From DATKSG01 sp035531775 (lineage in GTDB: Bacteria; Actinomycetota; Acidimicrobiia; Acidimicrobiales; UBA8190), in the NCBI GenBank assembly GCA_035531775.1, contig DATKSG010000023.1, positions 1 through 6,067 on the forward strand: DNA of 6,067 nt, given 5' to 3'. Positions 1 through 6,067 of this stretch are shown in pieces. The translations under genes were made by a program, and so were the position numbers. The notes under the pieces were generated by a model that was not told the DNA's origin, ran no database searches, and saw nothing but the letters and a program-made list of their open reading frames with translations. Every line of letters starts with the position of its first letter. Within the stretch, counting starts at the first letter, position 1.

Positions 1-2
1 CC

Positions 3-20
3 CAGTCCACACAGCGTTGA
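3..20 (+). CDS. Possible C-terminal end of an upstream gene (partial)
   Basis: This reading frame enters from the left edge and ends at a TGA at 18-20, giving only the residues QSTQR. The stop lies 3 nt before a strong hairpin (24-60), as expected for the end of a gene. In Opp/Dpp operons the substrate-binding lipoprotein gene (oppA) commonly precedes oppB, so oppA is the natural candidate. Six codons cannot identify a family. The other two + frames stay open past this point, so this call rests on context alone. Confidence 0.3.
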   Translation, partial: QSTQR

Positions 21-23
21 CAC

Positions 24-60
24 GGAAGGGGACGGGCCCGATGTGGGCCCGTCCCCTTCC
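24..60 (+). terminator. Perfect 16-bp hairpin upstream of oppB (terminator or intercistronic attenuator)
   Basis: Arms 24-39 and 45-60 are exact reverse complements (16 bp, very GC-rich) around a 5-nt loop, GATGT. No T-run follows, as is common for terminators in high-GC actinobacteria. The hairpin sits 3 nt after a likely stop codon and 44 nt before oppB. It could end the upstream transcript. It could instead protect the 3' end of an abundant oppA message while letting some transcription through to oppBCDF, as intercistronic hairpins do between binding-protein and permease genes. The structure is seen directly; its role is inferred. Confidence 0.6.
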
Positions 61-83
61 CATATCGACACCCCGACCTACAC

Positions 84-89
84 GAGGAG
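84..89 (+). promoter_or_regulatory. Shine-Dalgarno-like site for oppB
   Basis: GAGGAG matches the anti-Shine-Dalgarno core but ends 15 nt before the ATG at 105, which is longer than usual. An in-frame TAG at 93-95 rules out any earlier start in this frame, so the ATG at 105 stays the best choice despite the spacing. Confidence 0.45.
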
Positions 90-104
90 TTCTAGGCTTC
101 CATC

Positions 105-1082
105 ATGCTGGCCTATATCCTGAGGAGGCTCGCCTACAGCGTCGTTGTCCTCTTCGTGGCCACGATCCTGGTCTTCCTCCTGGTGGCGGAGTCCGGCAAT
201 CCCCTAGCCATCCTCCTGGCCAACCCCCGGGTGTCGCGCAGCACCATCCGGTCCCGTGAGGTCCTCCTTCACCTGAACGTGCCTCTTTGGGACCGCTACT
301 GGATCTGGTTCTCCCACGCCATCCACGGGGACTTCGGCCTCACCATCGCCAACCAGCCGGTCGGGCCCGAGTTGTGGTCGCACTTCGCCATCACGCTGCG
401 CATGGTGGTGGCCGCCACGTTGCTCTCGATCGTGGTGGGCATCTCCATCGGAGTGTTCGCCGCTCTGCGCAAGGGCCGCCTGGGCGACCACGTGTCGATG
501 ACGACGAACTTCCTGTTCCTGTCCATCCCTACCTTCGTCATCGGCCTGCTGCTCAAGGAATTCGTGGCCATCCCGCTCAACCAGCACCTCAACCGGACGA
601 TCTTCTACACCACCGGGGAACAGAGCCCTTCGCTCACCGGCAATATCGTCCAGCGCATCCCCAACTACGCCGCCCATACCGCGCTGCCCGTGATCACCCT
701 GGTGCTCGTGACTTACACGTCGTGGGCCATCTACCAGCGGTCCTCCACCCTCGACGCCCTCGACAGCGACTTCGTGCGCCTGGCCCGGGCCAAAGGCTTG
801 TCGCGCCGGCGGGTACTCCTGCGCCACATCGTGCGCAATGCCCTAATACCGGTAACCACCGTCATCGCCCTCGACTTCGCCGCCGTGCTCGGTGGCGCCA
901 TCATCACCGAGCAGGTCTTCAGCTGGCAGGGCATGGGGACCCTGTACCTCCAGGGAGTGAACAGCCTCGACATCAACGTGGTGCTGGCCTACCTGCTGGT
1001 GACGGCGGTGTTCATCATCCTCTTCAACCTCCTGGCCGACGTCCTCTACGCCGTCCTCGACCCCCGGATCCGCTATGACTGA
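105..1082 (+). CDS. oppB: Peptide ABC transporter permease, OppB/DppB type
   Basis: A 325-residue inner-membrane permease, a normal length for the family, which pairs with OppC to form the substrate channel. About six hydrophobic segments are visible, near residues 9-29, 98-121, 133-157, 193-211, 247-270 and 290-315. The large extracytoplasmic loop after the first segment contains the family-typical GDFGLT (75-80). The cytoplasmic EAA loop, which docks on the ATPase, spans about 221-249 (DFVRLARAKGLSRRR followed by RNALIP). The C-terminus ends VLDPRIRYD, typical of OppB. The ATG at 105 is the first start after an in-frame stop at 93-95. The last 8 nt overlap oppC, indicating coupled translation. 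Membership of the Opp/Dpp/Nik superfamily is secure. The substrate (oligopeptide, dipeptide or another) cannot be read from the permease, so the opp name is by gene order. Confidence 0.94.
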   Translation: MLAYILRRLAYSVVVLFVATILVFLLVAESGNPLAILLANPRVSRSTIRSREVLLHLNVPLWDRYWIWFSHAIHGDFGLTIANQPVGPELWSHFAITLRMVVAATLLSIVVGISIGVFAALRKGRLGDHVSMTTNFLFLSIPTFVIGLLLKEFVAIPLNQHLNRTIFYTTGEQSPSLTGNIVQRIPNYAAHTALPVITLVLVTYTSWAIYQRSSTLDALDSDFVRLARAKGLSRRRVLLRHIVRNALIPVTTVIALDFAAVLGGAIITEQVFSWQGMGTLYLQGVNSLDINVVLAYLLVTAVFIILFNLLADVLYAVLDPRIRYD

Positions 1083-2112
1083 CGCCTTCGATCCGCCGCC
1101 CACGGGAACCGAGGGACGCTCGGCGGCCGAGCTCGAATCGATGCCGCAGCTGGGCATCACCGGGCTGAGCGCCGGCAGCCAGCCCTTCCCTCACGAGCAC
1201 CCGACCCCGGGTGCGGAGCTCGGCGCCCCTGACGCCCACGGCATGGGCGGCGAGGTGAAAGGGCAGCTACGCATCGTCATCGAGCGCTTCTCGCACCAAC
1301 CGCTGGCCATGGGCGGCCTGATCGTTTTCGCCTTCCTGGGGATATCGTCTGCCGTCATCGGTCACGTCTGGCAGTTCACGTTCTCCCAGATCACCAATCA
1401 GTACGCCACCGGGCCCACCTCGCTACACCCGTTCGGCACCGATGACATCGGCCACGATCTGTTCGCCCAGGTGATGCGGGGAGTCGAGAAGGACATCCAG
1501 ACCGCCTTGCTGGTGGCCGTGATCGCCATGTTCATCGGGACCACCATCGGGGCCATCGCCGGCTTCTACCGTGGATTTGCCGACAACCTGCTCATGCGCT
1601 TCGTCGACCTCGTGCTGTCGGTGCCCATTCTGGCCGTGCTCATCGTGCTCGGGCACCTGGTGTCGCGCCAAGCCGGGAACTGGTTCTGGGTGGCGATCAT
1701 CATCGGCGTCCTGGCATGGACGTACGTGGCCCGGTTGGTGAGAGCCGACTTCCTGTCGCTGCGAGAGCGCGACTTCGTGGAGGCGGCCCGAGCCCTCGGA
1801 GCCACCAACCGCCGGATCATCCTTCGCCACATGCTCCCCAACGCCATCGGGCCCATCATCGTGAACGCCACCCTGACGGTGGCCACCAGTGTGATCCTGG
1901 AGTCGACACTCTCCTACCTGGGTCTCGGCATCCAGCCACCCGAGGTTTCCTTGGGCTCGCTGGTGGCCTCGGGCCAGGACGCCGCCACCACGCAGTGGTG
2001 GTTGTTCGTGTTCCCGGCCGGCCTGCTCATCATCTTGATCCTGTCCATCTTCTTAGTGGGCGACGGGTTGCGCGAGGCGCTCGACCCCAAGAAGACCCGG
2101 GTGCGAGCCTGA
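1075..2112 (+). CDS. oppC: Peptide ABC transporter permease, OppC/DppC type
   Basis: A 345-residue partner permease of OppB. Residues 1 to about 60 are hydrophilic, rich in Pro, Gly, Glu and His, and longer than the short leader usual in OppC. The leader helix VIERFSHQPLAMGG (68-81) then enters the first membrane segment (about 79-98). The conserved HPFGTDDIGHDLF (118-130) corresponds to the family HPFGTDxxGRD motif, with His replacing the usual Arg. Further membrane segments lie near 141-165, 176-196, 203-222, 257-280 and 308-330. The EAA loop is 232-260 (RDFVEAARALGATNRR followed by LPNAIGP). The C-terminus carries GDGLREALDPK. The ATG at 1075 overlaps oppB by 8 nt and has at best a weak upstream GGAT, so coupled initiation is likely. 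Internal Met23 and Met57 have no better ribosome site but would give more typical lengths. The family call is firm; the exact start is less so. Confidence 0.92.
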   Translation: MTDAFDPPPTGTEGRSAAELESMPQLGITGLSAGSQPFPHEHPTPGAELGAPDAHGMGGEVKGQLRIVIERFSHQPLAMGGLIVFAFLGISSAVIGHVWQFTFSQITNQYATGPTSLHPFGTDDIGHDLFAQVMRGVEKDIQTALLVAVIAMFIGTTIGAIAGFYRGFADNLLMRFVDLVLSVPILAVLIVLGHLVSRQAGNWFWVAIIIGVLAWTYVARLVRADFLSLRERDFVEAARALGATNRRIILRHMLPNAIGPIIVNATLTVATSVILESTLSYLGLGIQPPEVSLGSLVASGQDAATTQWWLFVFPAGLLIILILSIFLVGDGLREALDPKKTRVRA

Positions 2113-3176
2113 TGGCCGACCCGGTGCTCGAGGTCGAGAACCTCCACGTCGAGTTCGCCACTAAAGAAGGCGTGGTCTACGCCGTGCGCGGCCTCGACCT
2201 GACCCTGGCCCCGGGCGAGGTGCTCGGCATCGTGGGCGAGTCGGGATCGGGCAAGTCGGTCACGGCCCTGGCCGCCATGGGGCTCCTGCCCCGCAATGCC
2301 CGGGCCACCGGGTCCATCAAGGTGCGGGGCCAGGAGGTGCTCGGGGCCAAGGAGAAGGACCTCATGCCGATCCGGGGCCGGACGATCAGCATGATCTTCC
2401 AGGACCCGATGACCTCGCTCAACCCCGTGTACTCGGTCGGCTGGCAGATCGCCGAGGCCGTGCGGGCCCACAACGACATCACCCAGGAGCAGGCACTCGA
2501 CCGCGCCGTGGAGCTGCTCGACATGGTGGGCATCCCCAACCCTCGCGAGCGGGTCGGCGACTACCCGCACGCTTTTTCCGGCGGCATGCGCCAGCGGGTG
2601 GTCATCGCCATCGCCATGGCCAACGACCCCGAGATCATCCTGGCCGACGAGCCCACCACCGCTCTCGACGTCACCGTGCAGGCCCAGGTGCTCGAGTCGC
2701 TCAAGACGGCACTGGTGGAGACCCACGCCGCCTTGGTGCTCATCACCCACGACCTCGGTGTGATCGCCGGCCTGGCCGACCGGGTGGCGGTCATGTACGC
2801 CGGCCGCACCGTGGAGAAAGGCTCGGTCGACGACATCTTCTATCGGCCCGGCATGCCCTACACCGTCGGGCTCCTCGGGTCGCTGCCACGCCTCGACCAC
2901 GACGGCACCGAGCGCTTACGGCCCATCCCCGGGTCGCCCCCCTCCATGCTCGGGGGCACCAGGGGATGCCCCTTCGCCCCGCGATGTCCGATGCGGGTGC
3001 CGGCCATCTGCGACACCCAGGAGCCGCCCCTGCGACCGGCCGGGCCACAGGCCACCGGCGCGCACCTGGCCGCCTGTCACTTCACCGACAAGGTGGTTAG
3101 CGGCCAGGCCGGCCCGATCTTCGCCGCCACCTCGGCCGACCTCGAGACCCCGGTCGTGCTGAAAGGACACTCGTGA
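2112..3176 (+). CDS. oppD: Peptide ABC transporter ATP-binding protein, OppD/DppD type
   Basis: A 354-residue cytoplasmic ATPase, one of two that power import through OppB/OppC. All core motifs are intact: Walker A GESGSGKS (42-49), Q-loop Gln97 in IFQDP, signature FSGGMRQR (155-162), Walker B IILADE (175-180) with catalytic Glu180, D-loop TALD (183-186) and switch His213. The oligopeptide-type C-terminal extension follows, with GSPPSM (274-279) and four cysteines, C286-x5-C292-x7-C300-x21-C322, a spacing associated in this family with a [4Fe-4S] cluster. The frame is open far upstream, but the ATG at 2112 overlaps the oppC TGA by one base (TGATG), and the ATPase domain begins at once (VLEVENLHVEF), so this start is preferred. 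A tail of about 30 residues after the last cysteine (HFTDK onward) has no recognised motif. Confidence 0.95.
   Translation: MADPVLEVENLHVEFATKEGVVYAVRGLDLTLAPGEVLGIVGESGSGKSVTALAAMGLLPRNARATGSIKVRGQEVLGAKEKDLMPIRGRTISMIFQDPMTSLNPVYSVGWQIAEAVRAHNDITQEQALDRAVELLDMVGIPNPRERVGDYPHAFSGGMRQRVVIAIAMANDPEIILADEPTTALDVTVQAQVLESLKTALVETHAALVLITHDLGVIAGLADRVAVMYAGRTVEKGSVDDIFYRPGMPYTVGLLGSLPRLDHDGTERLRPIPGSPPSMLGGTRGCPFAPRCPMRVPAICDTQEPPLRPAGPQATGAHLAACHFTDKVVSGQAGPIFAATSADLETPVVLKGHS
3161..3167 (+). promoter_or_regulatory. Ribosome binding site deciding the oppF GTG start
   Basis: GAAAGGA lies 5 nt before the GTG at 3173, inside the last codons of oppD. It is the clearest ribosome site within the operon and supports a GTG start overlapping the oppD stop as GTGA. 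Confidence 0.7.
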
Positions 3177-4213
3177 CCGACGTCGCCCACCGTCCCTCGC
3201 CGGCGCCAGGCCCGAGCGGTCGCCCCGGGGCCCTGCTCGAGGTGACCGACCTGGTCAAGCACTTTCCTCGCCGCGGGGGGCGGATCGTCCGCCGGACCGT
3301 CGGAGACATCCACGCCGTGTGCGGGGTGAGCTTTTCCGTCGGCCAGAGCGAGACCCTGGGCCTGGTGGGTGAGTCAGGTTGCGGGAAGTCCACCACCGGC
3401 CGGGCCATCTTGCAGCTGCTGAAGCCCACCTCGGGGTCGGTGCGCTTCGACGGCCAGGAACTGACCGAGCTCTCACCCAAGGCCATGCGGCTCGTGCGCC
3501 GTGACCTGCAGGTCGTGTTCCAGGACCCCTACGCCTCGCTCGACCCCCGTATGCCGGTGGGCGAGTCCATCGGCGAGGCGCTCCACATCCACGGCTTGTC
3601 GGGCCGGGCCGAGCACCGCAACCGGGTGGCCGAGGTGCTCAAGCTGGTGGGGCTCGAGCCGTATCACGCCAACCGCTACCCCAACGAGTTCTCCGGTGGC
3701 CAACGCCAGCGCATCGGCATCGCCCGGGCCCTCATCTTGGAGCCCAAGCTGCTGGTGCTCGACGAACCGGTGTCGGCCCTCGACGTGTCGATCCAGGCCG
3801 GCGTGGTGAACCTGTTGGAGGACCTCCAGGAGCGCCTGGGCGTGGCCTACCTCTTCATCGCCCACGACCTGTCGGTGGTGCGCCACATCTCGGACCGGGT
3901 GGCGGTCATGTACCTGGGCAAGATCGTGGAGACCGGCGCCAAGGCCGACGTCTACAGCCGTCCGAGCCACCCCTACACCCAGGCGCTGCTGTCGGCCGTG
4001 CCGTTGCCCGACCCCCGTTCGGAGCGCAAGCGCAAGCGCATCGTGCTGCCCGGCGATGTGCCGAGCCCGGCCAATCCCCCATCGGGTTGTCGGTTCCGCA
4101 CCCGCTGCTGGAAAGCCCAGGACATCTGCGCCGCCGAGGAGCCGGCTCTGGTCGAGCGAGGCCAGGGGCACCCCGTGGCCTGTCACTTCGCCGAGGCGGC
4201 AGCCGTCATCTGA
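3173..4213 (+). CDS. oppF: Peptide ABC transporter ATP-binding protein, OppF/DppF type
   Basis: A 346-residue second ATPase that forms a heterodimer with OppD beneath the permeases. The motifs are complete: Walker A GESGCGKST (66-74), Q-loop Gln117 in VFQDP, signature FSGGQRQR (173-180), Walker B LLVLDE (193-198) with Glu198, D-loop SALD (201-204) and switch His231. The C-terminal extension includes HPYTQALLSAVP (266-277), a basic ERKRKR patch (284-289), GDVPSPANPPSGC, and four cysteines, C306-x5-C312-x6-C319-x17-C337, the family cluster-type motif. The first ~20 residues (Pro-rich) precede the ATPase fold and are probably disordered. The GTG start overlaps oppD by 4 nt and has a good ribosome site. 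The gene ends at TGA 4211-4213, overlapping the convergent MFS gene by 8 nt. OppF rather than OppD is inferred from position and the QVVFQDPYASLDPR motif. Confidence 0.95.
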   Translation: MTDVAHRPSPAPGPSGRPGALLEVTDLVKHFPRRGGRIVRRTVGDIHAVCGVSFSVGQSETLGLVGESGCGKSTTGRAILQLLKPTSGSVRFDGQELTELSPKAMRLVRRDLQVVFQDPYASLDPRMPVGESIGEALHIHGLSGRAEHRNRVAEVLKLVGLEPYHANRYPNEFSGGQRQRIGIARALILEPKLLVLDEPVSALDVSIQAGVVNLLEDLQERLGVAYLFIAHDLSVVRHISDRVAVMYLGKIVETGAKADVYSRPSHPYTQALLSAVPLPDPRSERKRKRIVLPGDVPSPANPPSGCRFRTRCWKAQDICAAEEPALVERGQGHPVACHFAEAAAVI

Positions 4214-5492
4214 GAGGGTCGGGCTCCTCGAGCGCGACGACGTCCCCGGCGAAGTCACCTGGCTCCACGTGGTAGTCGCGCACCGAGCGCATGGGTGAGG
4301 CGAGCAACCACACCACCGCCGTGGTGGCGCCGGCAGCGGCCAACCACATGGTGGGGCGGATGCCGATCGCCCCACCGAGGACGCCTCCGAGCAGCCCTCC
4401 GAGCGGCATGGTCCCCCACACGATGAAGCGCATGGTGGCGTTCATGCGGCCGAGAAGCTCCGGCGGGCACAGCGCCTGGCGGAAGCTCACCTGGTTCACG
4501 TTGTAGACGACGGCGCCGAAGCCCTCTAAGAAGAAGCCCACGCTGAACAGCGCCACCCACGGACCGGGCCGGGCCAGCGGGTACAGGTACACCCCGAGCG
4601 AGCTCACCACGATGGCCCCGATGGTGGTCTTGGCACTGCCGAAGACCCGGGCCAGAGGCGAGGCCACCAAGGCCCCGAGCACGCCACCCACACTGCCTCC
4701 GGCCAGCAGCAGTCCGATCTCGCCGCTGTGGAGGTGCACGACACGGACCAGGAAGACGATCTGCACCGCTGCCACCACCGAGCCGAAGAGATTGGCGGTG
4801 GAGGTGGTGCCGGCGATGGCCCGCAAGGTCCGGTGGCCAAGCACGAAGCGCAGGCCCTCCATGATCTCGCGTCGCAGCGCGCCGCGCCGGGGCCCAGCAC
4901 GCGCCGGCGGGGCCTGGTCGGTGTCGATGGCCCCGATGGCCGCCCCCGACACCAGGAAGCTCCCGGCGTCGACGGCCACGGCGTAGGGCGCACCGACCAG
5001 CTGCACCAACCACCCGGCCAGCGACGGGCCCGCCACGTGCGCCACCTCCTGGCTGCCACCCAGACGGGCGTTGGCCGCCACCAGGCCGTCGCGCCCGACC
5101 AGGGAGGGGAGGATGGACTGGTAGGCCACGTCGAAGAAGACCGTCAACACCCCGCACACCAGCGCTACCACGTACAGCTGCACCATGGTGAGCGAACCCC
5201 AGGCCGCCGCCGCCGGTATCGACCCGAAGGCGAAGGCCCGACCCACGTCAGCCACGATCATGACCGGGCGGTGGCGCAGACGATCCACCCAGGCCCCGGC
5301 CGGCAGGCCCACCAACAGAAATGCCGCCGTCTGGCTGGCCGTCAACAGCCCCACCTGGAAAACGGTGGCGTTCAGCGTGGTGACGGCGACGAGGGGGAGG
5401 GCGAGCAGGCTCACCTGGCTGCCCACCTCGCTGACCGTTTCCCCACCCCACAGGAGTCGGAAATCGCGTCCGCGGTACCCCGAGCTCGGCAT
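4206..5492 (-). CDS. MFS transporter, MFS_3 / EntS-like exporter family
   Basis: A 428-residue membrane protein with about 12 hydrophobic segments, the usual size for a major facilitator. The opening FRLLWGGETVSEVGSQVSLLALPL (from residue 11) is typical of the MFS_3 group, which includes the enterobactin exporter EntS and many putative drug efflux proteins. The signature loop GLPAGAWVDRLRHRP (62-76) lies between segments 2 and 3. The late motif PPELLGRMNATMRFIVWG (343-360) is also characteristic. A cytoplasmic linker (about 190-220) separates the two halves. The ATG at 5492 is chosen because the FRLLW start follows within 10 residues. The longer frame begins with TTG at 5558, abutting the rRNA terminator hairpin, and adds only 22 unconserved residues. 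Just upstream of the ATG is GGGGA with a short 2-nt spacer. The gene lies downstream of and collinear with the rRNA genes. Proton-driven efflux is inferred from the family; the substrate is unknown. Confidence 0.9.
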   Translation of the reverse strand: MPSSGYRGRDFRLLWGGETVSEVGSQVSLLALPLVAVTTLNATVFQVGLLTASQTAAFLLVGLPAGAWVDRLRHRPVMIVADVGRAFAFGSIPAAAAWGSLTMVQLYVVALVCGVLTVFFDVAYQSILPSLVGRDGLVAANARLGGSQEVAHVAGPSLAGWLVQLVGAPYAVAVDAGSFLVSGAAIGAIDTDQAPPARAGPRRGALRREIMEGLRFVLGHRTLRAIAGTTSTANLFGSVVAAVQIVFLVRVVHLHSGEIGLLLAGGSVGGVLGALVASPLARVFGSAKTTIGAIVVSSLGVYLYPLARPGPWVALFSVGFFLEGFGAVVYNVNQVSFRQALCPPELLGRMNATMRFIVWGTMPLGGLLGGVLGGAIGIRPTMWLAAAGATTAVVWLLASPMRSVRDYHVEPGDFAGDVVALEEPDPLR

Positions 5493-5560
5493 GGTCCCCA
5501 GATTGTGTCCGAGCCAGGGTCCTGATGCTGTCGCTCCCCGGCTCGAATGTCCCGACAATT

Positions 5561-5597
5561 ACGAACGCCCCCCGGCGCAGCGCCGGGGGGCGTTCGT
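5561..5597 (-). terminator. rRNA operon terminator hairpin, perfect 17-bp stem
   Basis: Arms 5561-5577 and 5581-5597 are exact reverse complements with a 3-nt loop, including a run of six G:C pairs. On the - strand the hairpin starts about 9 nt after the 5S 3' end and is followed by AATTGT, only a partial T-rich tail. Its position right after 5S and its strength make an rRNA operon terminator the clear reading. As a near-symmetrical element it could also block antisense transcription entering from the left. Confidence 0.85.
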
Positions 5598-5606
5598 TCA
5601 CGAGAA

Positions 5607-5726
5607 ATTGCGGCGACGTCCTACTCTCCCAGGGGACTGCTCCCCAAGTACCATCGGCGCTGGCGGGCTTAACTGCCGTGTTCGGAATGGGAACGGGTGT
5701 TTCCCCGCCGCCATGGTCACCGCAAA
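5607..5726 (-). rRNA. rrf: 5S ribosomal RNA
   Basis: Read on the - strand this region shows the conserved 5S features. The 5' strand TTGCGGTGA pairs with the 3' strand TCGCCGCAA (one G-U) to form helix I. The internal sequence GGGAAACACCCGTTCCCATT is followed by the universal CCGAAC, then the GTTAAGCCC segment, GCGCCGATGGTACT, and the loop GGGAGAGTAGG before the closing stem. The length of about 120 nt is normal. The ends are set from the helix and could shift by 1-3 nt. The gene follows 23S after a ~95-nt spacer in the usual 23S-5S order and is complete. Confidence 0.95.
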
Positions 5727-5821
5727 CCTTGCTCGAGGCCGGCGACATCACCGATGTCAGGCCGGCGGGGCAGCCGTCAGCTGCCTCTTGAGCGTTCTAT
5801 AGCGAGCACGAGCATTGATAG
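5727..5821 (-). other. 23S-5S internal transcribed spacer with two hairpins
   Basis: This is the ~95-nt spacer between the 23S 3' end and the 5S 5' end. It contains an imperfect hairpin at 5738-5766 (GCCGGC plus GACATC, loop ACC, GATGTC, a 2-nt bulge, then GCCGGC) and a smaller one at 5769-5785 (GGCAGC, loop CGTCA, GCTGCC). No tRNA gene is present. The 23S-proximal part should include one strand of the precursor stem that flanks 23S, whose partner lies beyond the window. The hairpins may serve in processing; this is inference. Confidence 0.6.

Positions 5822-6067
<246 letters not shown>

Noticed and set aside
17..22. Perfect TTGACA, a possible -35 box upstream of oppB
   Set aside because: Positions 16-19 nt downstream fall inside the hairpin loop and arm (around GATGTG) and bear no resemblance to a -10 box. 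The hexamer also overlaps the probable stop of the upstream gene.
17..259. 80-codon open frame overlapping the hairpin and the start of oppB
   Set aside because: It is in a different frame from oppB, contains the hairpin, has a Pro/Arg-rich composition typical of an out-of-frame GC-rich reading and has no recognisable domain.
204..827. 207-codon open frame on the - strand opposite oppB
   Set aside because: Its His/Gly/Glu/Val-rich composition is the usual antisense shadow of a GC-rich membrane-protein gene. It has no ribosome site and no family motif.
1716..2111. Upstream extension of the oppD frame by 132 codons
   Set aside because: The extension lies wholly inside oppC, is Pro/Arg/His-rich and is not part of any ABC ATPase. 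The ATG at 2112 coupled to the oppC stop fits the family length.
4023..4039. Short GCGCAA-like tandem repeat in oppF
   Set aside because: Under three copies, and explained by the coding of a basic ERKRKR patch. Not a meaningful repeat.
3473..4375. 300-codon open frame on the - strand across oppF and the end of the MFS gene
   Set aside because: It is antisense to a gene with a complete set of ATPase motifs and has no motif of its own. Long shadow frames are expected at this GC content.
4728..5525. 265-codon open frame on the + strand opposite the MFS gene
   Set aside because: It has a His/Gly/Arg-rich shadow composition with no domain. The - strand frame has clear MFS motifs and hydrophobic periodicity.
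5493..5558. Longer MFS protein starting at TTG 5558
   Set aside because: The TTG lies 3 nt beyond the rRNA terminator stem and has no ribosome site. The extra 22 residues are not part of the conserved family start.

Overview
The window is a GC-rich bacterial chromosomal segment with an ordinary gene content. It holds an Opp/Dpp-type peptide ABC transporter operon lacking its binding protein gene (+ strand), a convergent MFS exporter gene (- strand), and the 3' end of an rRNA operon (5S plus the last ~246 nt of 23S, - strand). Strong G/C preference at third codon positions, the GTG start of the last operon gene, the ATGA-like gene overlaps and the form of the 23S 3' end (a GGCCGAGGGCTTGG-type terminus) suggest a high-GC actinobacterium. 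An Acidimicrobiia-like lineage is possible, but the sequence alone does not settle it.

Layout. Positions 1-20 probably hold the last codons of an upstream gene. Positions 24-60 form a perfect 16-bp hairpin. A Shine-Dalgarno-like GAGGAG at 84-89 precedes oppB (105-1082). oppC (1075-2112), oppD (2112-3176) and oppF (3173-4213) follow with overlaps of 8, 1 and 4 nt, so the four are almost certainly one translationally coupled transcript. On the other strand, an MFS_3/EntS-like exporter gene (4206-5492) overlaps the end of oppF by 8 nt tail to tail. Upstream of the exporter, reading leftwards, come the 23S 3' end (6067 to ~5822), a ~95-nt spacer with two hairpins, 5S rRNA (~5726 to 5607) and a perfect 17-bp hairpin (5597-5561) that is very likely the rRNA operon terminator.

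How the genes work together. OppB and OppC form the membrane channel, and OppD and OppF are the two ATPases that power it. An extracytoplasmic lipoprotein (OppA), probably encoded just upstream of the window, would deliver peptides or another small substrate. Both ATPases keep every ATP-site motif and both carry the C-terminal four-cysteine motif associated with a [4Fe-4S] cluster in this family. The MFS gene is functionally separate. It lies directly downstream of, and collinear with, the rRNA operon, with only 68 nt between the terminator hairpin and its start codon.

No convincing sign of a new system was found. The most useful second looks are the intercistronic hairpin, the long soluble N-terminus of OppC, the paired cysteine motifs, the convergent overlap without a terminator, and the position of the exporter gene behind the rRNA terminator.
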